A DNA stretch of 6,413 nucleotides from NCBI GenBank assembly GCA_041678685.1, contig JBAYNV010000127.1, positions 1 through 6,413 of the forward strand, written 5' to 3'. A program made the translations under genes and the position numbers. Within the stretch, counting starts at the first letter, position 1. Each line of letters begins with the position of its first letter. Source of the DNA: DUPQ01 sp041678685 (GTDB lineage: Bacteria; Bacillota; Clostridia; DUPQ01). Shown in pieces: positions 1 through 6,128 of this stretch. The notes under the pieces are model-generated. The model ran no database searches. It was not told the origin of the DNA and was given only the letters and a program-made list of their open reading frames with translations.

Positions 1-126
1 ACAGCATATTCCTTTTAAAAAGTTATGTGCTGTTTCCTGTACGGATGCACAATGTTCAGAAATATATACCAAATAATGACGCTCCTGTTCCGTGTCAAAA
101 CAACACAGTTGACATCTTTTAACCAA
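1..126 (-). CDS. Possible partial 5' end of a minus-strand gene, or remnant, with SpoIIID-like helix-turn-helix residues
   Basis: A stop-free minus-strand frame of 42 codons runs off the left edge; an in-frame TGA lies just upstream at 127-129. There is no ATG. The best-placed start is a TTG at 72-70, because AGGAG lies at 86-82, nine bases upstream; another TTG sits at 126-124 without a ribosome-binding site. The stretch YISEHCASVQETAHNF closely resembles, from memory, the first helix-turn-helix of SpoIIID-family sporulation regulators (pattern Y-I-x-E-H-x-A-T-V-R-x-x-A-x-x-F). The residues that follow (LKGICC) do not continue like SpoIIID, which has G-V-S-K-S-T-V there. It could be a diverged regulator, a decayed fragment or a chance frame. 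It would be transcribed divergently from the sugar operon, and its upstream part overlaps that operon's promoter. Confidence 0.28.
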   Translation of the reverse strand, partial: MVKRCQLCCFDTEQERHYLVYISEHCASVQETAHNFLKGICC

Positions 127-137
127 TCAGTTAGTAT
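109..137 (+). promoter_or_regulatory. Promoter of the sugar operon (TTGACA-N17-TAGTAT)
   Basis: A perfect -35 hexamer TTGACA (109-114) is followed after 17 bases by TAGTAT (132-137), a 4 of 6 match to TATAAT. Transcription would start near 144, giving a leader of about 100 bases before the first gene at 245. The -10 region lies inside a loose dyad: CTTTT (116-120) and CAAT (124-127) face ATTG (136-139) and AAAAG (144-148). This could be a repressor site, but the symmetry is imperfect. Confidence 0.6.
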
Positions 138-180
138 TGAACCAAAAGGAATCAAATCAGATACAGTGGATGGTAATCAC

Positions 181-211
181 CTGTTTTATGCTTGAATTTA
201 AGGCATAACAG
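181..211 (+). promoter_or_regulatory. Imperfect palindrome / leader hairpin upstream of the sugar operon
   Basis: TTATGC (186-191) pairs with GCATAA (203-208), and CTG (181-183) pairs with CAG (209-211) across a two-base bulge, giving nine base pairs around an AT-rich loop. It lies between the predicted transcription start (about 144) and the ribosome-binding site GGGGG (234-238). It lacks a following T-tract, so it is not an intrinsic terminator. It may be a repressor operator or an mRNA hairpin; the sequence alone does not decide. Confidence 0.35.
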
Positions 212-244
212 TTGCATTTCATATTTACATCAAGGGGGCGGATC

Positions 245-1105
245 ATGTTTAAATTTGGCGTAGACACTTTTATATGGTCAGAGAATTTCACCGAAAAGGA
301 TCTGTGGATAATACCGAAAGCAAAGGAATTGGGATTTGAAACACTGGATATCGCTATTGCGCATCCGGAGGTATTTCCCACGAAGATCGTGAAGGAAGCA
401 GCAAAAAGAACGGGAATAGAACTCGTTACTACCACAACATTAAGTGAAAAGACAAACCTGATCTCACCTGACCCTGCTATCAGGGCAAACGGTGTCAGAT
501 CCCTTAAAATGCTGGTGGATATAAACTGCGCGCTCGGATCAAAGATCTTAGGAGGAGTGAACTACACCGCATGGGGATACCTTACAGGAAAGCCCCGTAC
601 AGAACAGGAATGGGAATGGTCTGTGACCGCTATGCGTGAGGCAGCGGAATATGCAAAAGAAAAGAGCGATATGGTGATAGCTGTTGAGGTCATCAACCGT
701 TTTGAAACGCATTTTCTTAATATCGCCGAAGACGCAGTGAGATATTGCAGGGATGTCGGGACTTCAAACATGAAAGTGCACCTTGACTGCTTCCATATGA
801 TAAGGGAGGAACTGAGTTTCAAAGGCGCAGTGGAAACATGCGGTAAAAAATATCTTGGATATATACATGTGTGTGAAAGCAACCGCGGTATCCCCGGTAC
901 AGGATTAGTGCCATGGAAGGAGTTCTTCCAGGCTGTGAAAGATGTAGGTTATACAGGACCTCTGGTCATTGAATCTTTTGACCCGGGATTTGAAGAACTT
1001 AACGGATTGTGTGCTATATGGAGAAAGTTTGCCGATTCGGGTGAGGAACTTGCCGTTTTAGGGCTGAAAAACCTTAAAGCCATTGCGGCGGAGATAAAAC
1101 TATGA
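245..1105 (+). CDS. Ketose 3-epimerase / sugar-phosphate isomerase family TIM barrel (D-tagatose/D-psicose 3-epimerase-like)
   Basis: The 286-residue product has the xylose-isomerase-like TIM-barrel fold signature of D-tagatose 3-epimerase and D-psicose 3-epimerase. The four metal ligands of that family are visible at the expected spacing: Glu148 (in AVEVINRFE), Asp181 (HLDCFHM), His208 (YIHVCESNR) and Glu243 (VIESFD). The catalytic and substrate-binding neighbours Glu154, His184 and Arg214 are also present. The family is metal-dependent (usually Mn or Co), soluble and cytosolic, and inverts C3 of ketoses through a cis-enediolate. I chose the ATG at 245 because GGGGG lies six bases upstream; an in-frame TTG at 212 would put the ribosome-binding site inside the gene. 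The stop overlaps the next start (ATGA), indicating translational coupling. The kinase and RpiB-type neighbours suggest a short ketose or its phosphate as substrate, for example interconversion of L- and D-erythrulose. That substrate is inferred; hydroxypyruvate isomerase or tetrulose-phosphate isomerase activity is also possible for this superfamily. Confidence 0.85.
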   Translation: MFKFGVDTFIWSENFTEKDLWIIPKAKELGFETLDIAIAHPEVFPTKIVKEAAKRTGIELVTTTTLSEKTNLISPDPAIRANGVRSLKMLVDINCALGSKILGGVNYTAWGYLTGKPRTEQEWEWSVTAMREAAEYAKEKSDMVIAVEVINRFETHFLNIAEDAVRYCRDVGTSNMKVHLDCFHMIREELSFKGAVETCGKKYLGYIHVCESNRGIPGTGLVPWKEFFQAVKDVGYTGPLVIESFDPGFEELNGLCAIWRKFADSGEELAVLGLKNLKAIAAEIKL

Positions 1106-1578
1106 GCCTGAAAAATATGAAAATCGCGATCGATTGCGATGATGCTGCAGTCGCACTCAAGTCCGTGATATATGAGCATCTCAGATCGTCAGGAGCGGAT
1201 ATATGCGACCTTAGATATTCAGATGCTCACGCAGCCGATTATCCTGAAATAGGATACAATCTGGCATTAAAAATACGGTCAAAAGAATATGACAGGGGTA
1301 TATTGCTCTGCGGAACAGGATTAGGTATGGCAATAATAGCAAACAAGGTGGAAGGTGTATATGCTGGAGTCTGTCATGATGTCTATTCCGCAGAAAGGCT
1401 CAGAAAAAGCAATAACGCACAGATAATAACGATGGGAGCACGTGTCATAGGGCCTGAACTGGCAAAGATGGTAGTAGACGCATGGCTGAAATCGGAATTT
1501 GATGAGCACAGATCAGGGCGGAAAATCAAAGAAATACAGATGTTTGAAGAACGATCTTTTCATAAGGAGAACAAGTAA
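1102..1578 (+). CDS. RpiB/LacA/LacB-family sugar-phosphate aldose-ketose isomerase
   Basis: The 158-residue product matches the RpiB/LacAB family, including the C-terminal signature VIGPELAKMVVDAWL (115-129). These enzymes interconvert aldose and ketose phosphates in the cytosol. The catalytic cysteine is present as Cys70 in GILLCGTGLGMAI, and the phosphate-binding arginines appear to be Arg114 and Arg137. Two residues differ from ribose-5-phosphate isomerase B: the position of E. coli His10 is Asp14 (CDDA instead of CDHxG), and the position of the ring-opening His99 is Ser103 (RKSNNAQ). This argues against plain ribose-5-phosphate isomerase and fits an open-chain substrate such as a tetrulose phosphate. 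The ATG at 1102 overlaps the previous stop and has GGAG at 1090-1093, eight bases upstream; a second ATG at 1117 has no clear ribosome-binding site. It lies between the epimerase and the kinase genes. By analogy with the RpiB-type isomerases of erythritol and threitol catabolism, it may turn D-erythrulose 4-phosphate into D-erythrose 4-phosphate. Confidence 0.88.
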   Translation: MSLKNMKIAIDCDDAAVALKSVIYEHLRSSGADICDLRYSDAHAADYPEIGYNLALKIRSKEYDRGILLCGTGLGMAIIANKVEGVYAGVCHDVYSAERLRKSNNAQIITMGARVIGPELAKMVVDAWLKSEFDEHRSGRKIKEIQMFEERSFHKENK

Positions 1579-1579
1579 T

Positions 1580-2584
1580 ATGCAGAAAATGATAAATGAG
1601 CCGCAAAATGTGGTAGATGAAATGCTTGAGGGATATTTAAAAGCGATGTCAAATAGCATTGCAGCAACAGAAAACAAAAGGGTATTGAAATACATAAAGG
1701 CTCCTGTAAAAGGCAAGGTCGGTATCGTGACAGGCGGAGGTTCAGGCCATAAACCCGCATTTATCGGGTATATTGGTAGAAACATGGTCGATGCCGTGGC
1801 TGTAGGCGAGCTGTTTTCCTCTCCTCCTGCCAGAATGTTCCATGACGCTTTCAAGGCTGTGGATTCAGGATGTGGGGTGGCATGTCTTTACGGTAACTAT
1901 GCCGGCGATAATATGAATGTGAAGATGGCTGTAAAAATGGCAGAGAAAGACGGGATAAAAGTAAAAACAGTGGTAGCCAATGATGATGTACCGTCAGCTC
2001 CCAATTCTGCGAGGGAAAAAAGGCGTGGCGTGGCAGGTGAAATACTGATGTGGAAATGCGCAGGCGCAAAAGCCACTATGGGAGCAAGCCTTGATGAGGT
2101 TATAGGGACCGCGCAGAAAGCCATCAATAATACAAGAAGCATGGGTGTGGGGCTGAGCCCATGTACCTTACCGGAGGTCGGACACCCGAATTTCACTATA
2201 GCTGACGGGATGATGGAGATAGGTATAGGACATCATGGCGAACCGGGGCTGGCGGTGGCAAAGCTTGAAAAGGCTGACGAAATAGCAGACAGGATGCTGG
2301 GTATAATACTGCCGGATCTTCCCTTTAATAAAGGCAATGAGACCGTAGTGCTTCTTTCAGGGCTTGGTTCGACTCCTCTTATGGAACTGTATATTCTATA
2401 TAACCGGGTATCTGATGTCCTTAGCGAAAAAGGCATCAAAGTACATGCATCGTACGTCGGTAACTATTTCACGTCTCTTGAAATGGCAGGAGCCACTCTT
2501 ACCGTGATGAAGCTTGATGATGAGCTTAAGGAATGCATCGATTATGAAGCGGATTCACCGGGCTTCAGACAGTATCGGAGGTAA
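1580..2584 (+). CDS. dhaK: Dihydroxyacetone kinase subunit DhaK (ketose-binding subunit, possibly a tetrulose kinase)
   Basis: The 334-residue product is full length for DhaK. Family landmarks are GGGSGH (52-57), NYAGD (106-110) and GIGHHGEPG (215-223). By comparison with E. coli DhaK, His219 is the residue that binds the ketone covalently as a hemiaminal, while His57 and Asp110 act in catalysis. The subunit works with DhaL, which supplies the phosphoryl group. GGGSGHKPAF replaces the common GGGSGHEPAH, marking a subfamily different from classical glycerol-derived dihydroxyacetone kinases. A longer frame opens at 1499 inside the upstream gene, but the ATG at 1580 is the start because AAGGAGA lies at 1564-1570; it begins one base after the preceding TAA. 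The stop is followed five bases later by dhaL. DhaK-type kinases in threitol and erythritol pathways phosphorylate erythrulose, and the epimerase and RpiB-like neighbours favour that over dihydroxyacetone here. The true substrate is not provable from sequence. Confidence 0.92.
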   Translation: MQKMINEPQNVVDEMLEGYLKAMSNSIAATENKRVLKYIKAPVKGKVGIVTGGGSGHKPAFIGYIGRNMVDAVAVGELFSSPPARMFHDAFKAVDSGCGVACLYGNYAGDNMNVKMAVKMAEKDGIKVKTVVANDDVPSAPNSAREKRRGVAGEILMWKCAGAKATMGASLDEVIGTAQKAINNTRSMGVGLSPCTLPEVGHPNFTIADGMMEIGIGHHGEPGLAVAKLEKADEIADRMLGIILPDLPFNKGNETVVLLSGLGSTPLMELYILYNRVSDVLSEKGIKVHASYVGNYFTSLEMAGATLTVMKLDDELKECIDYEADSPGFRQYRR

Positions 2585-2589
2585 CGGTC

Positions 2590-3234
2590 ATGAAAGAGAT
2601 GTTCACAAACAAAGAGGGAAGTTTGATAGTATATGATCTGATAAAAACCATTCAGATAAATAAGCAGTACTTAAGCGATATCGACGGTATGATAGGTGAC
2701 GGCGATCACGGAATAAATATGAATAAGGGTTTTTCTATATGTGGCGCTAAACTTGCTGAAAAATCCGGTGATCTGTCATATAGCATGAGGACGCTTTCAG
2801 AAGTACTGGTAGAAGATATAGGAGGATCTATGGGTCCTCTGTACGGTATGTTTTTTATTGCAATGGCTGATGAGTGCGAGAATAAGGAAATGATAGATTC
2901 AAGGGTATTCTATGAAATGCTTAAAGCAGGCGAAGCCGGCATAAGAGACATAGGTTCTGCTGAAGTAGGCGACAAGACAATGCTTGATACGCTTGTCCCT
3001 GCGGTGAAAGCATTTCATGACAGTTTCGAAGCAGGCAGTAGTTTTCATGAGTCACTTGATGCAATGAAGGAAGCTGCAATAAAAGGCATGGAGTCAACAA
3101 AAGATCTGGTGGCAAAAGTAGGAAGAGCCAGCAGGCTCGGTGAGCGTTCAAGAGGTTACATAGATGCAGGAGCGGCTTCGGCCTGCCTTATATTCAGCTC
3201 AATGGCGGATACGATCAATAAGCTGTTGATTTGA
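2590..3234 (+). CDS. dhaL: Dihydroxyacetone kinase subunit DhaL (nucleotide-binding subunit)
   Basis: The 214-residue product is a complete DhaL domain. The magnesium-binding aspartates are visible as Asp32, Asp37 and Asp39 in the IDGMIGDGDHG motif, and the nucleotide-binding loop as GGSMGPLYG (78-86). GDKTMLD (127-133) and the C-terminal GRASRLGERSRGYIDAGA block (178-195) are also typical. DhaL carries ADP or ATP and transfers phosphate to the ketose held by DhaK. In PTS-type systems bound ADP is re-phosphorylated by DhaM, whereas in ATP-type kinases DhaK and DhaL are usually fused. Here the two are separate and no dhaM follows, so the phosphate donor is open. The start ATG has GGAGG at 2577-2581, overlapping the end of dhaK, so translation is probably coupled. 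This is the last tightly linked gene of the operon; 88 bases separate it from the next gene. Confidence 0.93.
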   Translation: MKEMFTNKEGSLIVYDLIKTIQINKQYLSDIDGMIGDGDHGINMNKGFSICGAKLAEKSGDLSYSMRTLSEVLVEDIGGSMGPLYGMFFIAMADECENKEMIDSRVFYEMLKAGEAGIRDIGSAEVGDKTMLDTLVPAVKAFHDSFEAGSSFHESLDAMKEAAIKGMESTKDLVAKVGRASRLGERSRGYIDAGAASACLIFSSMADTINKLLI

Positions 3235-3322
3235 AAAGTAAAAGATAATAGAATATTTCTATCTTATGCGACAGTTGAATTTCTGTGGGTTTTGGATAAA
3301 AAGCAAAAAAGGGGTATAAAGA

Positions 3323-4387
3323 ATGAGAACTGAGGATCATTTATATAAAGGCTGGCAGGTGGGCATCACATATGAGTCATTGGATGCAGGCGGAGTGACA
3401 ATGCCTGGGATGATCCGGCTTCTTAATGAAATGGAAGAGCATCAGATGAATCTGCTGAGCCTCATGATGACAGGTTATGAATTATTTTCGCCCGGGCATG
3501 ACGGTTTTGCCTGGCCTGTAAGAAACAGCAGGCTGGAATGCTTCCGTGATATGAAATGCCTGAATGCGGATATGAAGACGGAATTCGTTTCGAAAGTGAT
3601 CGATGAAGCAAAGAAGCGGGGCATAGGCATACAGCTGTTCACCAATCTGGCGATATATAACCCGGAAAGGATCAGATCATCCTATCCCGGCGCGTGTGAG
3701 CAGATGTATAAGGACGGTGAAAAATTCAAATGGCTTTTCTGTCCTGACAGCGATGATGTATGGCAGCTGGAAAATGATGAAATAGAAGACCTGCTGACAG
3801 TATATGACCAGAAGAATGTGCAAAGTATCGGGTACGAACGTCTGAGTTATTCGGGCGGTTCCTGTTACTGCGAGGATACAAAGAGGCTGTTTCATACTCA
3901 GACCGGGCTGGAAATCACGGATTTTAACAGAGGCGATGAGATTCTCGAGAAATGGAAGTCGGAAACCATATTAAAGAAAATGAGTGAGATGAACAGAAGG
4001 ATCAAGGTGATAAGACCTGACATGGATGTCTGGCTGCATTCATCATGCGCTTCGGGATGGGGGCATGATCCTAAAAGACTCAGATCGCAAGGTATAGATT
4101 ATGTGATACCGCATGTCGCACACTTCCCTATGACAAAGCAGGATCTTTTTACCTTACTTGACCGCATAGCTCCCAATGATATAGTCCTTCACTTCTGCGT
4201 AAGGAACAAGGCGCTTAAGAACTATAACATATGGGTGAAAACACCGGAAATAATTAAGATGATAGGTGAATGGATAAAAGAGTACATGTGTGACCATTCG
4301 AATTTAAAAGGCGTGTTGTTTTTCAATGAAAACACAGTACCTGAAGAAAACAGAAAGGCTGTTTATGAACTCATTAAAGAGCTGTGA
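3323..4387 (+). CDS. Putative TIM-barrel glycoside-hydrolase-like protein, function unknown
   Basis: I do not recognise a specific family for this 354-residue protein. It has no signal peptide or membrane segment, so it should be cytosolic. Evenly spaced strand-like segments suggest a (beta/alpha)8 barrel: GWQVGITYES (10-19), NLLSLMM (43-49), GIQLFTNL (102-109), QSIGYERLSY (167-176), DVWLHSS (235-241), DYVIPHVAH (259-267), DIVLHFCVRN (286-295) and GVLFFNEN (330-337). Acidic residues at strand ends, Glu172 and Glu336, are in the positions expected of retaining glycosidase catalytic pairs. A Cys-Tyr-Cys motif at 181-183, followed by a Phe near 190, resembles the CYC segment of several hypothetical glycosyl-hydrolase families. 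The start has AAGGGG at 3309-3314, eight bases upstream. It follows dhaL on the same strand after 88 bases and may serve the same regulon, for instance by releasing the sugar that the operon consumes; that link is inferred. It converges on the ABC-F gene. Confidence 0.72.
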   Translation: MRTEDHLYKGWQVGITYESLDAGGVTMPGMIRLLNEMEEHQMNLLSLMMTGYELFSPGHDGFAWPVRNSRLECFRDMKCLNADMKTEFVSKVIDEAKKRGIGIQLFTNLAIYNPERIRSSYPGACEQMYKDGEKFKWLFCPDSDDVWQLENDEIEDLLTVYDQKNVQSIGYERLSYSGGSCYCEDTKRLFHTQTGLEITDFNRGDEILEKWKSETILKKMSEMNRRIKVIRPDMDVWLHSSCASGWGHDPKRLRSQGIDYVIPHVAHFPMTKQDLFTLLDRIAPNDIVLHFCVRNKALKNYNIWVKTPEIIKMIGEWIKEYMCDHSNLKGVLFFNENTVPEENRKAVYELIKEL

Positions 4388-4397
4388 CAAACAGCCT
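4356..4397. terminator. Possible bidirectional terminator between convergent genes
   Basis: AGGCTGTTT (4356-4364) and AAACAGCCT (4389-4397) form a perfect 9-bp inverted repeat with a 24-base loop, spanning the end of the TIM-barrel gene. On the minus strand, downstream of the ABC-F stop, the stem is followed by TTCTGTTTTCTT, a T-rich tail. On the plus strand the tail (through about 4430) is AT-rich without a clean T run. A shorter competing stem, GAGCTGT (4380-4386) with ACAGcCTC (4391-4398), has a small loop. The loop of the long stem is larger than usual, so this is tentative. Confidence 0.33.
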
Positions 4398-4412
4398 CAT
4401 CTGTTGATACAT

Positions 4413-5951
4413 TTATTTTAAATTTTCGATATTTATAACTTTATCCGTTATACCTTTGTAAAACTCTGTGTCATGCAATACCATGATAAGGCTGCCCTGC
4501 CACAGAATGAGCTGTTCCTTGAGGACTTCCTTTGCCTGTGAATCAAGATGGTTCGTAGGTTCATCAAGTATCAGAAGATTCGCATCTTTCAGCATCAGAA
4601 GGCACAGTTTGACCTTAGCCTGTTCGCCTCCGCTTAACGTCTCGATAGCCTGTGACGCATTCTTTGCCGGGATCCCGCACTGTGCAAGATATCTTCTCAT
4701 CTGTTTTTCCGACAGTTTGGGATATTTGTCCGAGACTATCTGTGCCGGACTTAAAAATCCCACATCCCACTTGAGATCCTGTTCAAAGTAAGCGATCTTG
4801 ATGCCGTTTGCAAACTCATAATGCCCTGATAACTTAGGTATCTGACCTATAAGGGTCTTGAGCAGAGTCGACTTACCGATCCCGTTGAATCCGGTTATGA
4901 CGACTTTCTCCCCTGATAACACTTCGAAATTCAATTTTGGCAGAAGCGGATGATCATAACCTATTTCAAGATCATTGACGACCAGAGTCTTCTGGCTGGT
5001 TATCGGTAAAGATACGAAATGAAAGTCAGGTCTTGTGACCTGTTTCAGAGGATCGATGACTTCTATCTTGTTGAGCTGCTTCTGACGGCTTCTCGCCATC
5101 CCTGCCGTTGCTGCGCGTGCCTTGTTTTTAGCAATGTAGTCCTCGAATTTTGCTATAACTCTCTGTTGTGCGGCGAATTCCCTTACGTAGCTTTCTTTTC
5201 TGAATCCCTTCAGTTCTATGAACTTGGAAAAATTACCGTTATACTTTGTAATCGTGCCAAACTCGATATCACATACACATGTGGTGATCTTGTCGAGAAA
5301 GTCAAAATCATGCGATATAACTATGTATGCTCCCTCAAAAGATATGAGGTATGAACTCAGCCAGTCGATATGTTCTCTGTCCAGAAAATTGGTAGGCTCA
5401 TCAAGCAGCATTATATTCGGTTTTTCAAGCAGCATCTTTGCTAAAATCACTTTAGCCCTCTGCCCTCCGCTCAGATTGCCCAGTTCGCTGTCCATTCCAA
5501 GCGCGGTTATGCCAAGCCCGTCCGCGACTTTCAATATCGTCGTTTCTATTTCATAGAATCCGCTGTTTAGAAGCAGGCTCTGATAATCCGAGACTTTATC
5601 CAGTGACACTTCATTACAGTCATTGGACATGTCGTCATATATCTTATTGAGTTCTGTTTCTATGTTATACAGATCAGCGAATGCCGTTTTCAGATAATCA
5701 AATATAGAGACCGTGGAACTGATCTTCGCGTGCTGATCGAGATACCCTATTTTGATACCTTTTTGCCATCTTATCTCGCCTGAGTCGGGTATAGCTTCTC
5801 CTAAAAGCGAATTCATAAGCGTTGTTTTACCTGTGCCGTTCTGTCCGACCATACCCATGTGCTCTCCTTTGAATAATTCAAATGAAGCATTTTCATAGAG
5901 CATGTTATCTCCGAACGAATGTGATATATTTATAATTTCCAGTAGTGCCAT
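4413..5951 (-). CDS. ABC-F family ATPase (YfmM-like; translation factor or ribosome-protection protein)
   Basis: The 512-residue product has two ABC ATPase domains and no membrane segments, as in ABC-F proteins that act on the ribosome. Domain 1 has Walker A GQNGTGKT (36-43), signature LSGGQ (160-164), Walker B MLLDEP (181-186) and switch His214. Domain 2 has Walker A GFNGIGKS (354-361), LSGGE (439-443), LILDEP (460-465) and His493. The charged linker between them (about 245-315, including KNKARAATAGMARSRQKQLNKIE) is the P-site-tRNA interaction region and is short. Motifs such as SFGDN, LFKGEH and IGYLDQH resemble Bacillus YfmM as I recall it. ABC-F proteins bind the E site and either rescue stalled ribosomes or dislodge antibiotics; which applies here is not settled by the protein alone. 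The ATG at 5951 has AAGGAGT (5964-5958), six bases upstream. A terminator directly upstream, a leader peptide and a strong promoter indicate attenuation control, which favours a drug- or stall-induced role. Confidence 0.93.
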   Translation of the reverse strand: MALLEIINISHSFGDNMLYENASFELFKGEHMGMVGQNGTGKTTLMNSLLGEAIPDSGEIRWQKGIKIGYLDQHAKISSTVSIFDYLKTAFADLYNIETELNKIYDDMSNDCNEVSLDKVSDYQSLLLNSGFYEIETTILKVADGLGITALGMDSELGNLSGGQRAKVILAKMLLEKPNIMLLDEPTNFLDREHIDWLSSYLISFEGAYIVISHDFDFLDKITTCVCDIEFGTITKYNGNFSKFIELKGFRKESYVREFAAQQRVIAKFEDYIAKNKARAATAGMARSRQKQLNKIEVIDPLKQVTRPDFHFVSLPITSQKTLVVNDLEIGYDHPLLPKLNFEVLSGEKVVITGFNGIGKSTLLKTLIGQIPKLSGHYEFANGIKIAYFEQDLKWDVGFLSPAQIVSDKYPKLSEKQMRRYLAQCGIPAKNASQAIETLSGGEQAKVKLCLLMLKDANLLILDEPTNHLDSQAKEVLKEQLILWQGSLIMVLHDTEFYKGITDKVINIENLK

Positions 5952-5964
5952 AACTTGACTCCTT

Positions 5965-6003
5965 AATAATAATAAAAAACTGCGGTCCTGACATTGCCGC
6001 AGT
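5965..6003 (-). terminator. Rho-independent terminator (attenuator) in the ABC-F leader
   Basis: On the minus strand ACTGCGG (6003-5997) and CCGCAGT (5985-5979) form a perfect GC-rich 7-bp stem around an 11-base loop. It is followed at once by TTTTTATTATTATT (5978-5965) and then the AAGGAGT ribosome-binding site of the ABC-F gene. No other minus-strand gene is seen upstream that it could end, while a promoter lies about 160 bases further upstream. It must therefore be read through for ABC-F expression, which makes it an attenuator rather than a gene-end terminator. Confidence 0.82.
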
Positions 6004-6015
6004 CTGCATCTATAT

Positions 6016-6073
6016 GTCGGTCCATTGCAATTATAAAAGAATAGGAAACCTATACTTTAACCAATAAACCGAC
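6016..6073 (-). promoter_or_regulatory. Long-range 12-bp leader stem (candidate anti-antiterminator)
   Basis: On the minus strand GTCGGTTTATTG (6073-6062) pairs with CAATGGACCGAC (6027-6016) over 12 consecutive base pairs, including two G-U wobbles. The loop contains a small hairpin, ATAGG-TTT-CCTAT (6054-6042). The same upstream arm can pair instead with CAAT...GGACCG in the downstream terminator (5996-5983), so this stem may decide whether the terminator forms. I found the pairing by eye; no folding energy was calculated. Confidence 0.5.
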
Positions 6074-6089
6074 GAGTTTATATTTTACA

Positions 6090-6128
6090 GCTCTTAACAA
6101 CATCTCATCGTGTCTTATCGTAAAGAGC
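6090..6128 (-). promoter_or_regulatory. Hairpin overlapping the leader-peptide codons
   Basis: GCTCTTTAC (minus 6128-6120) faces GTTAAGAGC (6098-6090): six perfect pairs, one T-T mismatch and two more pairs. The upstream arm is made of the Ala-Leu-Tyr codons 7-9 of the leader peptide. A ribosome translating or stalled there would keep this hairpin open, coupling leader translation to downstream folding. Confidence 0.45.

Noticed and set aside
1..33. Inverted repeat ACAGCA (1-6) / TGCTGT (28-33) at the left edge as a terminator.
   Set aside because: There is no T-tract on the plus side, and the loop and flanks lie inside the open minus-strand frame; the edge of the window prevents a judgement.
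212..244. An upstream TTG start (212) that would add 11 residues to the epimerase.
   Set aside because: It has no ribosome-binding site, and the extension would run through the GGGGG site that fits the ATG at 245. Family members begin close to this ATG (a short N-terminus before the first barrel strand).
1499..1579. An upstream in-frame ATG at 1499 for dhaK, overlapping the RpiB-like gene.
   Set aside because: The extra 27 residues have no resemblance to DhaK, and AAGGAGA at 1564-1570 fits the ATG at 1580.
3242..3265. Hairpin after dhaL (ATAGAA-TAT-TTCTAT with flanking AAGAT/ATCTT).
   Set aside because: It is an AT-only-rich stem with no T-tract after it, so it is unlikely to terminate transcription; it could at most be an mRNA-processing or chance structure.
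3275..3302. Possible promoter TTGAAT-N16-TAAAAA before the TIM-barrel gene.
   Set aside because: The predicted start would fall in the gene's own ribosome-binding site, and both hexamers are weak.
4468..5556. Several plus-strand open frames of about 107-112 codons inside the ABC-F gene.
   Set aside because: They are antisense shadows of the clearly coding minus-strand ABC-F frame, with no family resemblance and no ribosome-binding sites.
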